Part shown: piece after piece, positions 7,312-15,629 of the stretch
How positions within the stretch are numbered: position 1 is the stretch's first letter
How the letters are laid out: each line of letters opens with the position of its first letter
NCBI RefSeq assembly: GCF_020529025.1
Contig: NZ_JACNMM010000013.1
Location: forward strand, 1 to 64,000
Reading direction: 5' to 3'
DNA from: Oceaniglobus trochenteri
Lineage (GTDB): Bacteria; Pseudomonadota; Alphaproteobacteria; Rhodobacterales; Rhodobacteraceae
DNA: 64,000 nucleotides
Made by a program: the position numbers and the translations under genes
Notes under the pieces: generated by a model
Seen by the model: the letters and a program-made list of their open reading frames with translations, nothing else
What the model was told of the DNA's origin: nothing
Databases searched by the model: none

Positions 7312-8277
7312 ATGAAAAAGACTGCTTTCGCGGCCCTGATCGGCGCCGCTCTTCCCACGGCATCGCTTGCTGATTGCGGCGACGTTTCCATCACCGAGAT
7401 GACCTTTGCCTCGGCGATCATCACCACCGAAATTTCGACCTTCCTGATGGAGCAGGGGTATGGCTGCAACGTCACCCGTGTGCCCTCGGACACCATTCCG
7501 GCGCTGACGTCGCTGTCGGAGAACAACGAACCCGACATCGTGACCGAACTCTGGATCAACTCTGCCGGCAGCGGCTATGACAAGCTGAAGGACGAGGGCG
7601 TGATCGAGGACATGGCCGAGGTTCTTGATCCCGGCGGAGTCGAGGCATGGTGGATTCCGACCTACCTTGCCGAGGAACACCCCGAACTGAAGACCATCCA
7701 GGGCATCGTGGAAAACCCCGACCTGGTGGGCAACCGGTTCAACAACTGCCCCGATGGCGGCTGGGTCTGCGGCATCATCAACCGCAACATCGCCCGTTCC
7801 TACGGGCTTGAGGAGGCGGGGATCGAGATCTTCGATCACGGTTCGGGCGAAACCCTGGCTGCATCGCTGGCCTCGGCCTATGAGGCGCGCGAACCCTGGT
7901 TCGGCTATTACTGGGAACCGACGGCGATCATGGGCCGCTTCGACATGACCATGGTCGATATCGGCCCGGTCGACCTGGAGGCGCACGAGGCCAACCTTGA
8001 CCCCGACGTGGTCGACCCCAAGCCAAGCGCCTATCCCCCGAGCCTGGTCTACACGGTGGCCACCACGGCCTTTACCGAACGCGAACCCGAAGTGGCCGAG
8101 CTGATCCGCAACATCAGCTTTCCCACCGACGAGATGAGCGCACTTCTGGCCTGGAAGGGCGAAAACAACGCCACGACCGAGGAAGCGGCGGTATATTTCC
8201 TTCAGAACAACAAGGACGTCTGGTCGAACTGGATCAGCGACGAGGCGCGCGAGCGTCTTGCCAACATTCTGAAGTAG
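7312..8277 (+). CDS. Betaine/proline-type ABC substrate-binding protein 2
   Basis: A 321-residue paralogue of the preceding protein, with signal peptide MKKTAFAALIGAALPTASLA and the same landmarks: DCGDVSITEMTFAS, SLSENNEPDIV, GGVEAWWIPTYL, WFGYYWEPT and the C-terminal AAVYFLQNNKDVW. The sequences are clearly alike but diverged, including within the ligand region (YWGPTTPLG versus YWEPTAIMG). The two proteins may therefore widen the range of ligands fed to one membrane complex. Start: ATG 7312 after a purine-rich AAGAAGAGA. An in-frame ATG at 7282 would add a basic extension before the signal peptide and is less likely. Confidence 0.88.
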   Translation: MKKTAFAALIGAALPTASLADCGDVSITEMTFASAIITTEISTFLMEQGYGCNVTRVPSDTIPALTSLSENNEPDIVTELWINSAGSGYDKLKDEGVIEDMAEVLDPGGVEAWWIPTYLAEEHPELKTIQGIVENPDLVGNRFNNCPDGGWVCGIINRNIARSYGLEEAGIEIFDHGSGETLAASLASAYEAREPWFGYYWEPTAIMGRFDMTMVDIGPVDLEAHEANLDPDVVDPKPSAYPPSLVYTVATTAFTEREPEVAELIRNISFPTDEMSALLAWKGENNATTEEAAVYFLQNNKDVWSNWISDEARERLANILK

Positions 8278-8293
8278 AAGAGATGAAAATCAA

Positions 8294-8337
8294 GCAACGG
8301 CGCGGTGCGGAAGAATGCGCCGTGCCGTTGCGTTTTT
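8294..8337 (+). terminator. Rho-independent terminator/attenuator between second proX and proW
   Basis: A stem of about 15 bp with two G-U pairs (GCAACGGCGCGG... against ...CCGTGCCGTTGC, 8294-8331) is followed by GTTTTT (8332-8337). It stands inside the operon, so read-through would set a low permease-to-binding-protein ratio. Confidence 0.8.
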
Positions 8338-8388
8338 AGTGCTGGAGATTTGACAGAGGGGCCATCAAGCGCCCCGAAAGAGGGACGG

Positions 8389-9423
8389 ATGGCAACCTAC
8401 GATTTCATATTCGACAACCTTGGCCTGCGCGATTGGTGCGGCGACGGTGGCGCTGATGGCGGACCGATGTCCATGGCCGACCTGATGAACCAGACAAGCG
8501 GCGAAGAGGCGACGGTTTCGGCCTGGGATACGCCCTTCCCGTCGCTGGACAACCTGCACGACGCCTGCGAGGCGATCCCGCAGTCGCGCGATCTGACCAG
8601 CGGGCTGGAGCGTGGATTTCTCGACATCAAGGACAGTCTGAAGGTGGTGGTCGATCCGCTGACCCAGCCGCTGAGCTGGGCGCTGAACGAAATGCTATGG
8701 CTGATGCAGTCGATCCCCTGGTGGATCATGATTCCGCTGCTGATGCTGATTTCCTACGCCGTGGGCCGGTCGCTGAAGCTGGTGGCGCTGGTCGCCATCT
8801 GTTTCGGATTTCTCGCCTTTGTCGATTACTATGACTACACCATGCAGACGCTGGCGATCATATTCGTCTGCGCCTTCATATGCGTTCTGTTCGGGGTGCC
8901 CATCGGCATCGCCATGTCGCGCAGCGACCGCACGCAGCGGGTGATGATCCCGATCCTCGACATGCTGCAGACCCTGCCGCCCTTCGTCTACCTGATCCCG
9001 CTGATCTTCCTGTTCTCGGTGACCGAGCCGAAACTCTACGGCATCGCGATCATTCTTTATGCCATCGTGCCGGTGATCCGCCTGACCGACTTGGGCATCC
9101 GCCTTGTCGATCAGGACGTGATCGAGGCGGCCGATGCCTTCGGCATGACCGACCGGCAAAAGCTGTTCGGCGTTCAGATTCCGCTGGCCTTGCCCAACAT
9201 CATGGCCGGTGTGAACCAGACCATCATGATGAGCCTTGCCATGGTCGTCATCGCGTCGCTGGTCTCGGCGCCGGGGCTGGGCGTGCTGGTGCTGCGCGGT
9301 ATCCGCAGTCTTGAACTGGGTGTCGGTCTGCTTTCGGGGCTGGGGATCGTGCTCTTGGCGATCATCCTTGACCGGGTGACCAAGGCGGCGCTTGCCCGCA
9401 TCAACGCCAGCCAGTCGAAATAA
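8389..9423 (+). CDS. proW: Betaine/proline-type ABC permease
   Basis: A 344-residue inner-membrane permease of the ProW/OpuAB family. A soluble, acidic N-terminal extension of about 100 residues precedes the membrane segments (IPWWIMIPLLMLISYAVG, LVALVAICFGFLAFV, LAIIFVCAFICVLFGVPIG). The ATPase-contact EAA loop reads EAADAFGMTDRQKLFGVQIP. It forms the channel with the ProV-like ATPase that starts 10 bp downstream. ATG 8389 follows AGAGGGA at proper spacing; an earlier in-frame start lies inside the upstream terminator region and was rejected. Confidence 0.92.
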   Translation: MATYDFIFDNLGLRDWCGDGGADGGPMSMADLMNQTSGEEATVSAWDTPFPSLDNLHDACEAIPQSRDLTSGLERGFLDIKDSLKVVVDPLTQPLSWALNEMLWLMQSIPWWIMIPLLMLISYAVGRSLKLVALVAICFGFLAFVDYYDYTMQTLAIIFVCAFICVLFGVPIGIAMSRSDRTQRVMIPILDMLQTLPPFVYLIPLIFLFSVTEPKLYGIAIILYAIVPVIRLTDLGIRLVDQDVIEAADAFGMTDRQKLFGVQIPLALPNIMAGVNQTIMMSLAMVVIASLVSAPGLGVLVLRGIRSLELGVGLLSGLGIVLLAIILDRVTKAALARINASQSK

Positions 9424-9433
9424 GGGGACGGAC

Positions 9434-10498
9434 ATGACAAACGACATCAAGATCTCGATCCGCAACCTTTACAAGATCTTCGGCGACGATCCTCAGAACG
9501 CGCTGGAACATGTCCGTCAGGGCATGGGCAAGACTGAGCTTCTGGCCCAGCACAACCACGTTCTGGGCCTGAACGACATCAACGTCGACATGCCCGCCGG
9601 CAAGACGACGGTGATCATGGGGCTTTCGGGGTCGGGCAAATCGACCCTGATCCGCCACCTGAACCGCCTGATCGACCCGACAGCGGGCGAGGTGCTGGTG
9701 GATGGCGACGATATCCTGTCCTACAACGCCAAGCAGCTGCGCGACCTGCGCCAGCACCGCATGTCGATGGTGTTTCAGAAGTTCGCGCTGTTTCCGCACC
9801 GCACCGTTCTGGAGAACACCGGCCTGGCCCCCTCGGTCGAGGGCAAGGGCAAGTCGAAGTACGCCGACGAGGCGCGCAAGTGGCTGGCCCGCGTCGGGCT
9901 CGAGGGGCAGGACGACCAGTATCCTCACCAGCTTTCGGGCGGGATGCAGCAGCGGGTGGGCATCGCCCGGGCGCTGACCAGCAACTCGGACATCATGCTG
10001 ATGGACGAGGCGTTCTCGGCGCTTGATCCGCTGATCCGCACCGACATGCAGAACCTGCTGATCGAATTGCAGGCCGAGTTGCAGAAAACCGTCGTCTTCA
10101 TCACCCACGATCTGGACGAGGCCCTGAAGCTGGCCGATCACCTTGTGATCCTGAAGGACGGTTTCATCGTCCAGCAGGGCGAGCCGCAGCACATTCTGCT
10201 GAACCCGGCCGACCCCTACATCGAAGACTTCGTGGCCGACATCAACCGCGCCCGTGTGCTTCGCGTGCGGTCGGTGATGCGCAAGACCACGGATGCGGCA
10301 GGCGATGTCAGCGGCGAGGTCGATCACGACGATACGCTGGAATCGGTGATCGAAGCGTCGGGCGGTGACACCACCAACCGGTACCGCGTGATGAAGAACG
10401 GCGAACAGGTGGGCATGCTGGAGATGCTGGACCTGGTGCGCGCCCTGGTGCCCCAGGGCGGCTCGGGCGATCCTGAATCGGCCCGGCGCACCGGCTGA
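9434..10498 (+). CDS. proV: Betaine/proline-type ABC ATPase
   Basis: A 354-residue ATPase of the ProV/OpuAA family. It has the family N-terminal extension (IRNLYKIFGDDPQNAL), Walker A GLSGSGKST, the Q-loop in MVFQKFALFPHRT, signature LSGGMQQRV, Walker B IMLMDEAFSALDP and the switch His in FITHDLDEAL. The C-terminal 90 residues take the place of the regulatory CBS pair seen in OpuAA, but only a weak CBS-like pattern is visible, so osmotic gating is uncertain. It is the last gene of the transport operon and is followed by a strong terminator. Confidence 0.93.
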   Translation: MTNDIKISIRNLYKIFGDDPQNALEHVRQGMGKTELLAQHNHVLGLNDINVDMPAGKTTVIMGLSGSGKSTLIRHLNRLIDPTAGEVLVDGDDILSYNAKQLRDLRQHRMSMVFQKFALFPHRTVLENTGLAPSVEGKGKSKYADEARKWLARVGLEGQDDQYPHQLSGGMQQRVGIARALTSNSDIMLMDEAFSALDPLIRTDMQNLLIELQAELQKTVVFITHDLDEALKLADHLVILKDGFIVQQGEPQHILLNPADPYIEDFVADINRARVLRVRSVMRKTTDAAGDVSGEVDHDDTLESVIEASGGDTTNRYRVMKNGEQVGMLEMLDLVRALVPQGGSGDPESARRTG

Positions 10499-10527
10499 TC
10501 CGCTCGGCAGACAAGCAAGACGACGAA

Positions 10528-10557
10528 AGGCCCCGCATCGGAATGGATGCGGGGCCT
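10528..10557 (+). terminator. Terminator after proV
   Basis: AGGCCCCGCATC (10528-10539) pairs perfectly with GATGCGGGGCCT (10546-10557) over a 6-nt loop, followed by CTTCGTTT. It closes the betaine operon. Confidence 0.85.
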
Positions 10558-10589
10558 CTTCGTTTCCGAGGCTGCGGGGCGCCCGGAAC

Positions 10590-10626
10590 TATGTCTGACA
10601 AAGTTGTGGAATTATGTCTGACATAA
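10590..10626 (+). promoter_or_regulatory. Tandem TGTCTGACA operators before the FadR-type regulator
   Basis: Two copies of TATGTCTGACA lie at 10590-10600 and 10614-10624. The second is the core of a perfect 15-nt palindrome, TTATGTC-T-GACATAA (10612-10626). The centres are 23 bp apart, about two helical turns. Short TGTC-N-GACA palindromes are usual targets of FadR-subfamily GntR repressors, and the site lies 44 bp before such a gene, so autoregulation and control of the following transport operon is the simplest reading. Confidence 0.72.
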
Positions 10627-10669
10627 CGCTAGCCTGATCCCGGGAATCGCCGGAAAGAAGGGGCGCGGG

Positions 10670-11401
10670 GTGCCGGATCAGGCTGTGACGGAAAAGACCA
10701 GGGCGCGCGGCAAGGCCGGCAAGGGCACGCACCCCAAGGACGTGACCGAGGCGCTGATCGCCCTGATCGACACGCTTCAGATCGGCGTGGGGGAAAGGCT
10801 CCCGCCCGAAATCTCGCTTGCGCAACGTCTGAACGTCGGCCGCTCGACCGTGCGCGAGGCGCTGAAGGCCTGGCAGAACATGGGCATCGTCGTGCGCAAC
10901 AAGGGGGCTGGGACCACGCTGATGGTCGATGTCTCGCACTCGATCCACGTTCCGCTGACGCTGAAGCTCGAGGCTGAAAGCCTGCTGCGAACCCAGGGCG
11001 TGCGGATGCCGCTTGAGATCGAGGCGGTGCGCCTTGCCGCCATCAACGCCAGCGACGAACAGCGCCGCCGCATCGTCGATCTGGGCGAGGCGGTGATTGC
11101 CACCTGCGCCGCCGGCGAAGACTGGCGCGATGCCGATGCCGCCTTTCATGGCGCGATCCACGATGCCTCGGGCAATCCGCTGTTCGGGCAGTTGATCGCG
11201 CAGATCCAGATGGCCTTCCGCCAGGTTTACGAGGCGCCTCTGGGCCAGCCGCAACTGGGCGAGCGCAGCATTCCCATGCACCGCGACCTGGCCCGCGCCA
11301 TAGCCGAGCGTGACACGGAAACCGCCGTGCGCGTTACCCGCGACATCATGAACATCGTCGAGACCGAAATCAGGACCGTCATCCATGGCACGCAATGCTG
11401 A
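10670..11401 (+). CDS. GntR family regulator, FadR subfamily
   Basis: A 243-residue regulator. The N-terminal winged helix contains GERLPPEISLAQRLNVGR and STVREALKAWQNMGIV (about 42-75). The helical FCD ligand domain carries conserved polar positions (DADAAFHGAIH and MHRDLARAI), as in FadR-type sensors that bind small acids through a metal. The likely start is GTG 10670 after a G-rich stretch; a slightly later start is possible because the first 25 residues are low-complexity and basic. The end overlaps the next gene by 17 bp, so it is in the same transcript as the PLP enzyme and ABC importer. The inducer is unknown. Confidence 0.88.
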   Translation: MPDQAVTEKTRARGKAGKGTHPKDVTEALIALIDTLQIGVGERLPPEISLAQRLNVGRSTVREALKAWQNMGIVVRNKGAGTTLMVDVSHSIHVPLTLKLEAESLLRTQGVRMPLEIEAVRLAAINASDEQRRRIVDLGEAVIATCAAGEDWRDADAAFHGAIHDASGNPLFGQLIAQIQMAFRQVYEAPLGQPQLGERSIPMHRDLARAIAERDTETAVRVTRDIMNIVETEIRTVIHGTQC

Positions 11402-12542
11402 CCCGTCACTTGAAACCCTGCTGAGCATGCCCTTCGGGGGCGATGCCGGATCGGTGATGCCGCCGATCTATCAAAGCTCGTTGTTTACCTTCGACAATTA
11501 CCAGGCTTTCGAAGACCGCATGTCGGGCGCATCCGACACGGCGCTTTACACCCGGGTGCAGAACCCCACCGTTGCCGCGTTCGAAGGGATGATGGTCAAG
11601 GCCGAAAAGGGCGCGGCGGCGGTCGGCTTTGCCTCGGGGATGGCAGCAATCTCGTCTACCGTGCTGGCCTTCGTGAAGCCGGGCGACAGGGTGGCCTGCG
11701 TCGAGCACGTCTATCCCGACGCCTATCGCCTTTTCGAACGGATGCTGCGCCCTTTTGGAATCTCGGTCGAATACCATTCCATCGCGGCCTTCGAGCAAGA
11801 TCCCGACCTGCTGAAGGGCGTGACGCTGGCCTATCTGGAAAGCCCGAATTCGGTGATGTTCCAGCCGATGAACCTGCCGGCGGTGGCCGAACATGCGCGC
11901 CGCCACGGCACGCTGACCGTGATCGACAATTCCTGGGCCTCGCCCGCGTTCCAGAACCCGCTGGCCCTGGGCATCGACATCGTTGTGCATTCGGCGTCGA
12001 AATACATCTCGGGCCATTCCGATACGGTGGCCGGTGTGGCGGTGTCCAGCGCCGAACATATCGCCCGCATCCGCGATCTGACGCTGCCCCTGCTGGGGGG
12101 CAAGCTGGCGCCGTTCGAGGCTTGGCTGCTGATCCGCGGCCTGCGCACCCTGGGCGCGCGGATGCGCCAGCACGAGGCGACGGCGAACACCTTTGTCGAC
12201 CGGCTGTCCGCCTTGCCGCAGGTCTTGCGCGTCAATTCGCCCGGGCCGAACGCGGTGCCGGGGCTGACCGGGCGTTCAGGCCTGATGTCGATCGAGATGC
12301 GCGAAGATGTGGATGTGCGCGTTCTCAGCGATGCACTGACCCACTTTGCCCTCGGCGTCAGCTGGGGGGGCTTTGAAAGCCTGATCCTGCCGGCCCGCGT
12401 GGGGCTGGCCCAGGCGGGCGAACAGAATTCCATGCAACGTTTCGGCGTCCCCTCAAACCTCGTGCGCATCAGCCTGGGGTTGGAGAACGCAGAAGATCTC
12501 TGGGCCGATTTCGAACAGGCCCTGAGCAAAAGCGCCGCCTGA
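11385..12542 (+). CDS. Cys/Met-metabolism PLP-dependent enzyme (cystathionine lyase-like)
   Basis: A 385-residue fold-type I PLP enzyme of the cystathionine gamma/beta-lyase family. Landmarks: YTRVQNPTVAAFE, the cofactor-phosphate loop region FASGMAAIS, YLESPNS, VIDNSWASP and the Schiff-base lysine in HSASKYISGHSD (Lys206). Such enzymes cleave or replace C-S or other gamma/beta bonds in amino acids. It sits between a FadR-type regulator and a sugar-type ABC importer, so the substrate is probably the imported compound or its product, not general methionine metabolism. ATG 11385 overlaps the regulator's end. Confidence 0.85.
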   Translation: MARNADPSLETLLSMPFGGDAGSVMPPIYQSSLFTFDNYQAFEDRMSGASDTALYTRVQNPTVAAFEGMMVKAEKGAAAVGFASGMAAISSTVLAFVKPGDRVACVEHVYPDAYRLFERMLRPFGISVEYHSIAAFEQDPDLLKGVTLAYLESPNSVMFQPMNLPAVAEHARRHGTLTVIDNSWASPAFQNPLALGIDIVVHSASKYISGHSDTVAGVAVSSAEHIARIRDLTLPLLGGKLAPFEAWLLIRGLRTLGARMRQHEATANTFVDRLSALPQVLRVNSPGPNAVPGLTGRSGLMSIEMREDVDVRVLSDALTHFALGVSWGGFESLILPARVGLAQAGEQNSMQRFGVPSNLVRISLGLENAEDLWADFEQALSKSAA

Positions 12543-12578
12543 AAACGGGCGGCACATCAAAACCAACAGGAGGTTCCC

Positions 12579-13841
12579 TTGAAAAAACTGTTTTACGGAA
12601 TGACGGCGGCGGCGGCCCTGATGTCGTCCACCGCATGGGCCGACACGCAGCTGAAACTGGTCGAGGTCATCACAAGCCCCGAGCGTACCGAAACCCTTCA
12701 GGCCATGGTCGATAAATTCGAGGCGCAGAACGAAGGCGTCACGGTCGAAATCGTATCGCTTCCCTGGGGGCAGGCCTTCGAGAAGTTCGCCACCATGGTC
12801 GCGGGCGGCGATGAGCCCGACGTGGTGGAAATGCCCGACCGCTGGCTGGCGCTTTATGCCGGTGCGGGCAAGCTGATGAACCTTGAGGACAAGATCAAGG
12901 AGTGGGAGCACGGCGCCACCCTGACCCAGAAGTCGCTGGACATGGGGCGCTATGCCGGTGGCACCGCCTATGAAATTCCCTACGGCTTCTACCTGCGGGC
13001 GATGTTCTACAACAAGAAGCTGCTGGCCGAGGCCGGTGTCGACGGCCCGCCCGCGACCATGGAAGAGTTCATGGAAGCCTCGCGCAAGGTGTCGGAACTG
13101 CCGGGCAAGTCGGGCTATTGCCTGCGCGGCGGTCCCGGTGGTCTGAACGGCTGGATCATGATGGCCGCCACGATGAACGGCACCAACGAATTCTTCACCG
13201 AGGATGGCCAAAGCCGCCTGAACGAACCCGGCTCGGTCGAGGGCATCCAGTTCCTGATCGACATGTATCAGAAGGGCTATGCCCCCAAGGATTCGGTCAA
13301 CTGGGGCTTCAACGAAATCGTCGCCGGTTTCTATTCGGGCACCTGCGCCTTCCTGGATCAGGACCCCGACGCCCTGATCGCCGTGGCCGAGCGCATGCCG
13401 GCCGAGGATTTCGCCGTCGCACCCATGCCCGTCGGCCCGGCCGGCAAGGCCTTTCCGACCATCGGCTATGCCGGCTGGTCGGTGTTCGAATCCTCCGAGC
13501 ACAAGGACGCGGCCTGGGATCTGACGGCCTTCCTGTCGTCGCCCGAAAACAACAAGACCTGGGCCAAGCGGGTGGGTGTTATCCCGATTCACGAAGGTGC
13601 CGACCAGGACCCCTATTTCCAGACCGAGCAGTTCAGCGGCTGGTTCGAGGAACTGAACGGCGATGCCTATGTGCCCACCATCATGCCCACCTATCTTGAG
13701 CAATTCGGCTATTTCGCCGACTCCATCGCGCTGGAATCCAGCCAGGAGGCGCTGTTGGGCGACCGCTCTGCGCAGGATGTGGCCGATGAATGGGCCGCCT
13801 TCCTGACCGAGGAATACGCAAACTGGAAAGCCGCGCAGTGA
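12579..13841 (+). CDS. CUT1-type ABC substrate-binding protein (family 1)
   Basis: A 420-residue extracellular solute-binding protein with signal peptide MKKLFYGMTAAAALMSSTAWA, then ADTQLKLVEVITSPERTETL and the two-lobed maltose-binding-protein pattern (GDEPDVVEMPDRW, PYGFYLRAMFYNKKLL, PTIGYAGWSVFE). The start is a TTG at 12579, 8 nt behind AGGAGG, a strong ribosome-binding site that decides the start. It begins the transport part of the operon. The ligand may not be a sugar, since CUT1 binding proteins also serve glycerol-phosphate or amino-acid-derived ligands. Confidence 0.9.
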   Translation: MKKLFYGMTAAAALMSSTAWADTQLKLVEVITSPERTETLQAMVDKFEAQNEGVTVEIVSLPWGQAFEKFATMVAGGDEPDVVEMPDRWLALYAGAGKLMNLEDKIKEWEHGATLTQKSLDMGRYAGGTAYEIPYGFYLRAMFYNKKLLAEAGVDGPPATMEEFMEASRKVSELPGKSGYCLRGGPGGLNGWIMMAATMNGTNEFFTEDGQSRLNEPGSVEGIQFLIDMYQKGYAPKDSVNWGFNEIVAGFYSGTCAFLDQDPDALIAVAERMPAEDFAVAPMPVGPAGKAFPTIGYAGWSVFESSEHKDAAWDLTAFLSSPENNKTWAKRVGVIPIHEGADQDPYFQTEQFSGWFEELNGDAYVPTIMPTYLEQFGYFADSIALESSQEALLGDRSAQDVADEWAAFLTEEYANWKAAQ

Positions 13842-14776
13842 CCCTGCGCGCGCAACACGCACCTCTGCCCGGCAAGAAGGGCCGGGCAGAGGGCACCTTC
13901 TATTGGCGCTATGTCATGGAGCCGTGGTTGTACCTCTCGCCCGCGATCATCCTGATCGGTCTGGTGATGCTGGTCCCGCTGGCCATCGGCATCAGCTATT
14001 CGTTTCAGTCGATCGAGCTGCTGCGCCCGATGAACACCGGCTGGGTCGGGTTCGAGAATTACGGCGACCTGGTCGAGGACCGCAAGTTCTGGAAATCCCT
14101 GCGCAATACCCTGTGGTGGACCTTCGGTTCGGTCGGCTTCCAGTTCGCGCTTGGGCTGGGGTTGGCGCTGCTGCTGAACACGCAGTTCTACGGCAAACGC
14201 CTGATCCAGCCGCTGGTCTTCCTGCCCTGGGCCGTTCCCACGTTCCTGTCGGCGCTGACTTGGGCCTGGCTGTTCAACCCGGTGATCGGGCCGCTGCCCC
14301 ACTGGCTGGCCGCCCTCGGGGTGCTGTCGGAACCCTACAACATCCTGGGCGATCCCGACCTGGCGATGTGGGGGCCGATTGCCGCCAACGTCTGGTACGG
14401 CGTGCCGTTCTTTGCCATCACCCTGCTGGCCGCGCTGCAATCCATCCCGGGCGAGCTTTACGAGGCCGCCGAGATCGACGGCGCCACCGGATGGCAGTGT
14501 TTCACCAAGATCACCCTACCGTTCCTGGCACCGATGATCGCCATCACCGTGATGCTGCGCACCATCTGGATCGCCAATTTCGCCGACCTGATCTTTGTCA
14601 TGACAGGGGGCGGACCGGCCAATTCGACGCAGATCCTGTCATCCTACATCTTCACCACGGCGTTCCGCAAACTCGACTTCGGCTATGCCTCGACCATCGC
14701 GGTGGCGCTGTTGTTCTTCCTGCTCATCTTTGCCGCGATCCTTCTGGCGATCCGGCGCAAACTGGTGCGGATCTGA
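13838..14776 (+). CDS. CUT1 ABC permease 1
   Basis: A 312-residue inner-membrane permease with about six membrane helices (first: WLYLSPAIILIGLVMLVPLAIG). It has the EAA coupling loop EAAEIDGATGWQCFTKITLP and the GGGPANSTQ motif found in UgpA/MalF-like subunits. Start: GTG 13838, which overlaps the binding-protein stop as GTGA, so translation is coupled. An in-frame ATG at 13790 lies wholly inside the preceding gene. Confidence 0.92.
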   Translation: MTLRAQHAPLPGKKGRAEGTFYWRYVMEPWLYLSPAIILIGLVMLVPLAIGISYSFQSIELLRPMNTGWVGFENYGDLVEDRKFWKSLRNTLWWTFGSVGFQFALGLGLALLLNTQFYGKRLIQPLVFLPWAVPTFLSALTWAWLFNPVIGPLPHWLAALGVLSEPYNILGDPDLAMWGPIAANVWYGVPFFAITLLAALQSIPGELYEAAEIDGATGWQCFTKITLPFLAPMIAITVMLRTIWIANFADLIFVMTGGGPANSTQILSSYIFTTAFRKLDFGYASTIAVALLFFLLIFAAILLAIRRKLVRI

Positions 14777-14777
14777 C

Positions 14778-15620
14778 ATGGCTGTACTTCGCAAACCCTC
14801 ACCTTTGCGCGTGGCCGGAAAGTATGGCGCGCTGGCCTTCTACGTCGCCTTCGCGCTGTTCCCGCTCTATTGGCTGCTGAAGATCGCGCTGACGCCCGAT
14901 CAGCTGATCTACAGCGAGGGAACAAAGCTCTGGCCGGGGGCGGCCACCTTGGAAAACTTCCGCATCGTGCTGTTCCAGTCCGATTTCCTGGCCTATTTCC
15001 GCAACTCGGTCTTCGTGTCGCTGACCACTGCGGCGGCCACGACCCTGATTGCGGCGGGGGCGGGATATGCCTTTTCGCGCTTCCACTTCCGTGGCAAACG
15101 GGCCCTGGTGGCGGTGATGCTGGTGACGCAGATGTTTCCGCTGCTGATGATCATCGCCCCGATCTACAAGATCGTGGCGGCCATCGGGCTGCTGAATTCT
15201 CTGACCAGCCTCATCATCGTCTATACCGCCTTCAACATCCCCTTCGCCACCTTCCTGATGCAGTCCTTCTTCGACGGCATCCCGAAAGACCTGGAAGAGG
15301 CGGCGATGATGGATGGCTGCACCCGGTTCCAGGCACTGCGCAAGGTGATCGTGCCGCTGACCCTGCCGGGGCTGGGCGCGACGCTGGGCTTTGTCTTCAC
15401 CGCAGCCTGGAGCGAGCTTTTGTTCGCGCTGATGCTGATCAATTCCAACGACACGATGACCTTCCCGGTGGGTCTGTTGACCTTCGTGTCGAAATTCTCG
15501 GTCGATTGGGGGCAGATGATGGCGGCGGGCGTTCTTGCGCTGGTGCCAAGCTGTCTCTTCTTCGTGTTCATCCAACGGTATCTCGTCCAGGGGCTGACCT
15601 CGGGCGCGGTCAAGGGATAG
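14778..15620 (+). CDS. CUT1 ABC permease 2
   Basis: A 280-residue permease of the MalG/UgpE type with six predicted helices (FYVAFALFPLYWLLKIAL near the N-terminus) and coupling loop EEAAMMDGCTRFQALRKVIVP. The C-terminus IQRYLVQGLTSGAVKG is characteristic of this subunit. ATG 14778 is 1 bp after the previous stop. It pairs with the preceding permease to form the channel. Confidence 0.93.
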   Translation: MAVLRKPSPLRVAGKYGALAFYVAFALFPLYWLLKIALTPDQLIYSEGTKLWPGAATLENFRIVLFQSDFLAYFRNSVFVSLTTAAATTLIAAGAGYAFSRFHFRGKRALVAVMLVTQMFPLLMIIAPIYKIVAAIGLLNSLTSLIIVYTAFNIPFATFLMQSFFDGIPKDLEEAAMMDGCTRFQALRKVIVPLTLPGLGATLGFVFTAAWSELLFALMLINSNDTMTFPVGLLTFVSKFSVDWGQMMAAGVLALVPSCLFFVFIQRYLVQGLTSGAVKG

Positions 15621-15629
15621 GGGGCCGCC

